DNA from: an uncultured Collinsella sp.
GTDB taxonomy: Bacteria; Actinomycetota; Coriobacteriia; Coriobacteriales; Coriobacteriaceae
Assembly: GCA_900545905.1 (NCBI GenBank)
Contig: URBA01000010.1
Location: 1-15,435 of the forward strand
Direction of reading: 5' to 3'
DNA: 15,435 bases
Every line of letters starts with the position of its first letter. Positions within the stretch are counted from its first letter, which is position 1. The notes under the pieces were generated by a model. The model searched no databases. It saw only the letters and a list, made by a program, of their open reading frames with translations, and was not told where the DNA came from. Made by a program: the position numbers and the translations under genes. Below, one piece after another: positions 13,380 to 15,435 of this stretch.

Positions 13380-14723
13380 CTACTCGGCGAGAGCCTCCTG
13401 CTTGGCGATTGCCTTCTCGGAAATCTTCATAAAGGGCAGGTAGACGGCCATGCCAATGACAATCTCGAGAGCCTGCCACACGCCGGCGCGCCAGTCAAAG
13501 CCCGTAGCGAGCAGGGCATTGATGACGGGAGGCATGGTCCAGGGCACCTGGGCGATGCAGGGGCTGATGATGCCTGCGCAGGTAAGGCCATAGGTGATGC
13601 CGATGAACAGATCGGGAAGAAGGACGAACGGGATCATGAGCGGCAGGTTGTACACGATGGGGTAACCGTAGATAACCGGCTCGTTGATGTTGAACAGACC
13701 AGGCAGGATAGCCATCTTGGAAACGGTCTCGGAAGCCTTGTTCTTGGAGAACAGGAGCGTGTCGAGCAGAAGCATGAGGGTGCAGCCCGAGCCGCCGATG
13801 AGGGCGAAGCTGTTAACGATCTGCATGTTCATGTAGTGATCGGGCTGGATGGTGCCACCGGCGGCAAAGGTAGCCATGTTGTCGACGATGAGCATGGTCA
13901 GGATCGGCTCGACGGTAGCGCCAGAGATGGTGGACTGGTGAATACCGACGCAGAACAGCAGGTTAGCAAGGGTGTAGATGAGGATAACAGCCCACGGACC
14001 GGCGTTCATGATGCTCTTGAGCGGGTTGGAGATGCACGTGGAGATGATGGTGCACAGATCGGTGCCGGCGCACACGGCGAGCAGGGCTGCGGCAAGAGCG
14101 AAGATCGCGAGGTTGAGCAGCATCGGGATCATGACGTTGAAGGAGTTGGAGACCGCGGGAGGCACGCCCTCGCCCAGCTTAACCTTGAGCTTCTCGACGC
14201 CAGAAATCTTGATGAAGAGCGAGACGGAAAGCAGGGCGATGATAATAGCCGAGAACAGACCGTTGGTGCCGGTGTTGGCAGTCGAAAGGGCGCCCGTGAC
14301 CTCGGCGGAGGTGATCTTGTCGGTGAGCAGTGGGCTCGTGGCGGCAAGCGAGGCGGTGATCTGCTGCGGCATCATGATGACGAAGGCAGAGATGGCGACG
14401 ACCACGCAAGCGAGCGGGTTATCGAAACGCTTGTTCTTGGCGAGGCTGTAGCCAATCAATCCGGCCAAGATAATGGCAGAGACGTTGAGGGTGCCCAGCG
14501 TAATTGCCGAGCCCCACGTCTGAAGGTTGGCAAGGCCCGCCGCATCGAGCGGGAACAGAGGGAACACGACGTTGTTAATAAGAACCGCGATACCCGCAAG
14601 GATATAGAGCGGCGTGATGGTCGCGAAGGCGTCACGCAGGGAACGCAGGTGAACCTGGTTTCCCACCTTCGCAGAGACCTCGGCAAACTTGTCGAGGAAG
14701 CTCTTTCCGTTGTCACTGGCCAT
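13380..14723 (-). CDS. PTS lactose/cellobiose-family EIIC permease
   Basis: The membrane channel subunit that binds and moves a beta-linked sugar (probably cellobiose, another beta-glucoside or lactose) while EIIB phosphorylates it. The 447-residue protein has about ten hydrophobic segments and the family signatures FATITPLYILAGIAVLINN (33-51), FCVGIHQS with His262, and FNINEPVIYGYPIVYN (344-359), whose Asn-Glu-Pro contains the conserved substrate glutamate Glu348. AGGAG (14729-14733) lies five bases before the ATG. It is encoded as a stand-alone C domain, with B and A as separate downstream genes, typical of the Lac family. It follows the GH1 gene by 120 bp. Sugar specificity cannot be fixed from the sequence alone. 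Confidence 0.95.
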   Translation of the reverse strand: MASDNGKSFLDKFAEVSAKVGNQVHLRSLRDAFATITPLYILAGIAVLINNVVFPLFPLDAAGLANLQTWGSAITLGTLNVSAIILAGLIGYSLAKNKRFDNPLACVVVAISAFVIMMPQQITASLAATSPLLTDKITSAEVTGALSTANTGTNGLFSAIIIALLSVSLFIKISGVEKLKVKLGEGVPPAVSNSFNVMIPMLLNLAIFALAAALLAVCAGTDLCTIISTCISNPLKSIMNAGPWAVILIYTLANLLFCVGIHQSTISGATVEPILTMLIVDNMATFAAGGTIQPDHYMNMQIVNSFALIGGSGCTLMLLLDTLLFSKNKASETVSKMAILPGLFNINEPVIYGYPIVYNLPLMIPFVLLPDLFIGITYGLTCAGIISPCIAQVPWTMPPVINALLATGFDWRAGVWQALEIVIGMAVYLPFMKISEKAIAKQEALAE

Positions 14724-14843
14724 GATTGCTCCTAACTTTCAAATCCGGCCTTTTCCTATGCGCACGGTGGTCTGTCGCCCTCTGCCACCAGATGTGCCAT
14801 GTGTTGCGCGCGGCGGCGCGCGGTCTGGGCGTTCGCCCGGTCG

Positions 14844-15404
14844 CTAATCAACCACGTGGGTCGTGGCGACCTGTTTGAGCCAGGCCGCCGACTTCTTAAG
14901 GCGGCGCTTGTAGCCGTCCATGAGATCGACCTCGACAAAGCCGTAACGATTCTTAAAGGCATTGGCCCAAGACCAGTTATCGATGACGGCCCAGTAGTGA
15001 TAGCCCCGGCACTTGGCGCCCTCGTCGATGGCCTTGGCCACCCACTCCAGGTGCTGACGTACAAAGTCGACGCGGTAGTCATCCTGGATGGTTCCTTCGG
15101 CGTCACGGTTCTTGTATTCGTCCATGATGCCGATGCCGTTCTCGGAAACGAACCACTCAAGATCGGGGTAGTTCTTAGCGCAGTCCATGCCAAAGTCGTA
15201 GAGGCCCTGCGGGTAGATCTCCCAGCCGCGGCTCTCGTTCATAACGGCGTCGGGCCATACGTACTCGTCGGCAAAGTGCGGCAGGCCGTACTGGTCGACC
15301 TTGCTCGCCGGCGCCTGAACACGCGTGGGGTGGTAGTAGTTGCAGCCTAGCCAGTCGACAACACCCTGCTTGAGGATCTCTTGGTCGCCGGCGCGGAACG
15401 GGAG
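14844..15404 (-). CDS. GH1 6-phospho-beta-glycosidase, C-terminal part (5'-truncated)
   Basis: Cleaves the 6-phosphorylated disaccharide imported by the adjacent PTS into a sugar phosphate and a free sugar. Only the last 186 residues of an expected 450-480 are present; the contig ends in adapter, and the five codons above 15404 (reading MYKRQ) are artefact. Visible GH1 features are DWLGCNYYHP (17-26), GWEIYPQGLYD (60-70), the catalytic nucleophile Glu88 in FVSENGIG, and GYHYWAVIDNWSW followed by NRYGFVEVD. Ser145 and Tyr154 match two of the three phosphate-binding residues that separate 6-phospho enzymes from plain beta-glucosidases. The third, a Lys, appears at 151 rather than the usual 152. 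The acid/base Glu lies in the missing half. It is probably the first visible gene of the PTS operon. Confidence 0.9.
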   Translation of the reverse strand, partial: LPFRAGDQEILKQGVVDWLGCNYYHPTRVQAPASKVDQYGLPHFADEYVWPDAVMNESRGWEIYPQGLYDFGMDCAKNYPDLEWFVSENGIGIMDEYKNRDAEGTIQDDYRVDFVRQHLEWVAKAIDEGAKCRGYHYWAVIDNWSWANAFKNRYGFVEVDLMDGYKRRLKKSAAWLKQVATTHVVD

Positions 15405-15435
15405 CTGTCTCTTATACACATCTCCGAGCCCACGA
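15405..15435 (-). other. Nextera adapter contamination, right end
   Basis: From CTGTCTCTTATACACATCT (15405-15423, the mosaic end) onward, the sequence is the reverse complement of the same Nextera read-2 adapter seen at the left end, cut after 31 bases. It is library construct and should be trimmed. It adds a false MYKRQ start to the partial GH1 gene on the minus strand. Confidence 0.98.

Noticed and set aside
14806..14821. GCGCGC hairpin after the GH1 stop
   Set aside because: It is a short GC-only palindrome with no U-tract; chance is likely at this base composition, and the operon continues through it.
1..15435. CRISPR array, tRNA/rRNA, insertion sequence, phage or defence genes
   Set aside because: I looked for regular spaced repeats, cloverleaf patterns, transposase motifs and defence-type domains and saw none.

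Overview
The window looks like one contig of an assembled gut actinobacterium of the class Coriobacteriia, most likely Collinsella or a close relative. This is inferred from the high-GC coding style, an archaeal-like TopA with zinc ribbons and a lysine tail, a TatA/C-hypA-hypB-topA gene row and a lactose/cellobiose-type PTS operon. No marker gene in the window proves the genus. Both ends are Illumina Nextera adapter rather than genome (1-48 and 15405-15435), so about 15.36 kb is biological and the first and last genes are cut by the library fragment ends.

Layout. A truncated membrane protein (49-792, +) converges on a long minus-strand block, with a near-perfect inverted repeat and a bidirectional terminator between them. 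Read in its transcription direction, the minus block runs: class I aminotransferase (6581-7885), STAS-domain anti-anti-sigma-like protein (6200-6514), TatA/B-type subunit, tatC, hypA, hypB and topA (ending at 935). The last five are tightly packed: tatA and tatC share one base, tatC and hypA are 6 bp apart, and hypA-hypB and hypB-topA are about 55 bp apart. They are probably one operon combining folded-protein export, nickel insertion into NiFe enzymes and DNA topology. A small plus-strand gene of unknown function (8036-8290) diverges from the aminotransferase.

The 373-bp gap from 8291 to 8663 lies between convergent genes. It holds an AT-rich island with near-identical inverted ends and a strong terminator, and is the most unexplained DNA here. 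After it, all genes are again on the minus strand: nhaA (Na+/H+ antiporter), ppaC (manganese-dependent pyrophosphatase), a ROK-family sugar kinase (probably glucokinase), and a PTS operon transcribed as GH1 phospho-glycosidase (partial), then EIIC, EIIB, EIIA and a strong terminator. The PTS and GH1 proteins would import a beta-linked disaccharide as its 6-phosphate and split it. The neighbouring ROK kinase could phosphorylate the free sugar that is released.

Most of the window is ordinary housekeeping and sugar metabolism. The best leads are non-coding: three short palindromic intergenic elements, two of which bracket the ROK kinase gene; the AT-rich island at 8371-8558; and the hairpins between the EIIC and EIIB genes. 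I found no CRISPR array, tRNA, rRNA, insertion sequence, phage gene or defence system.
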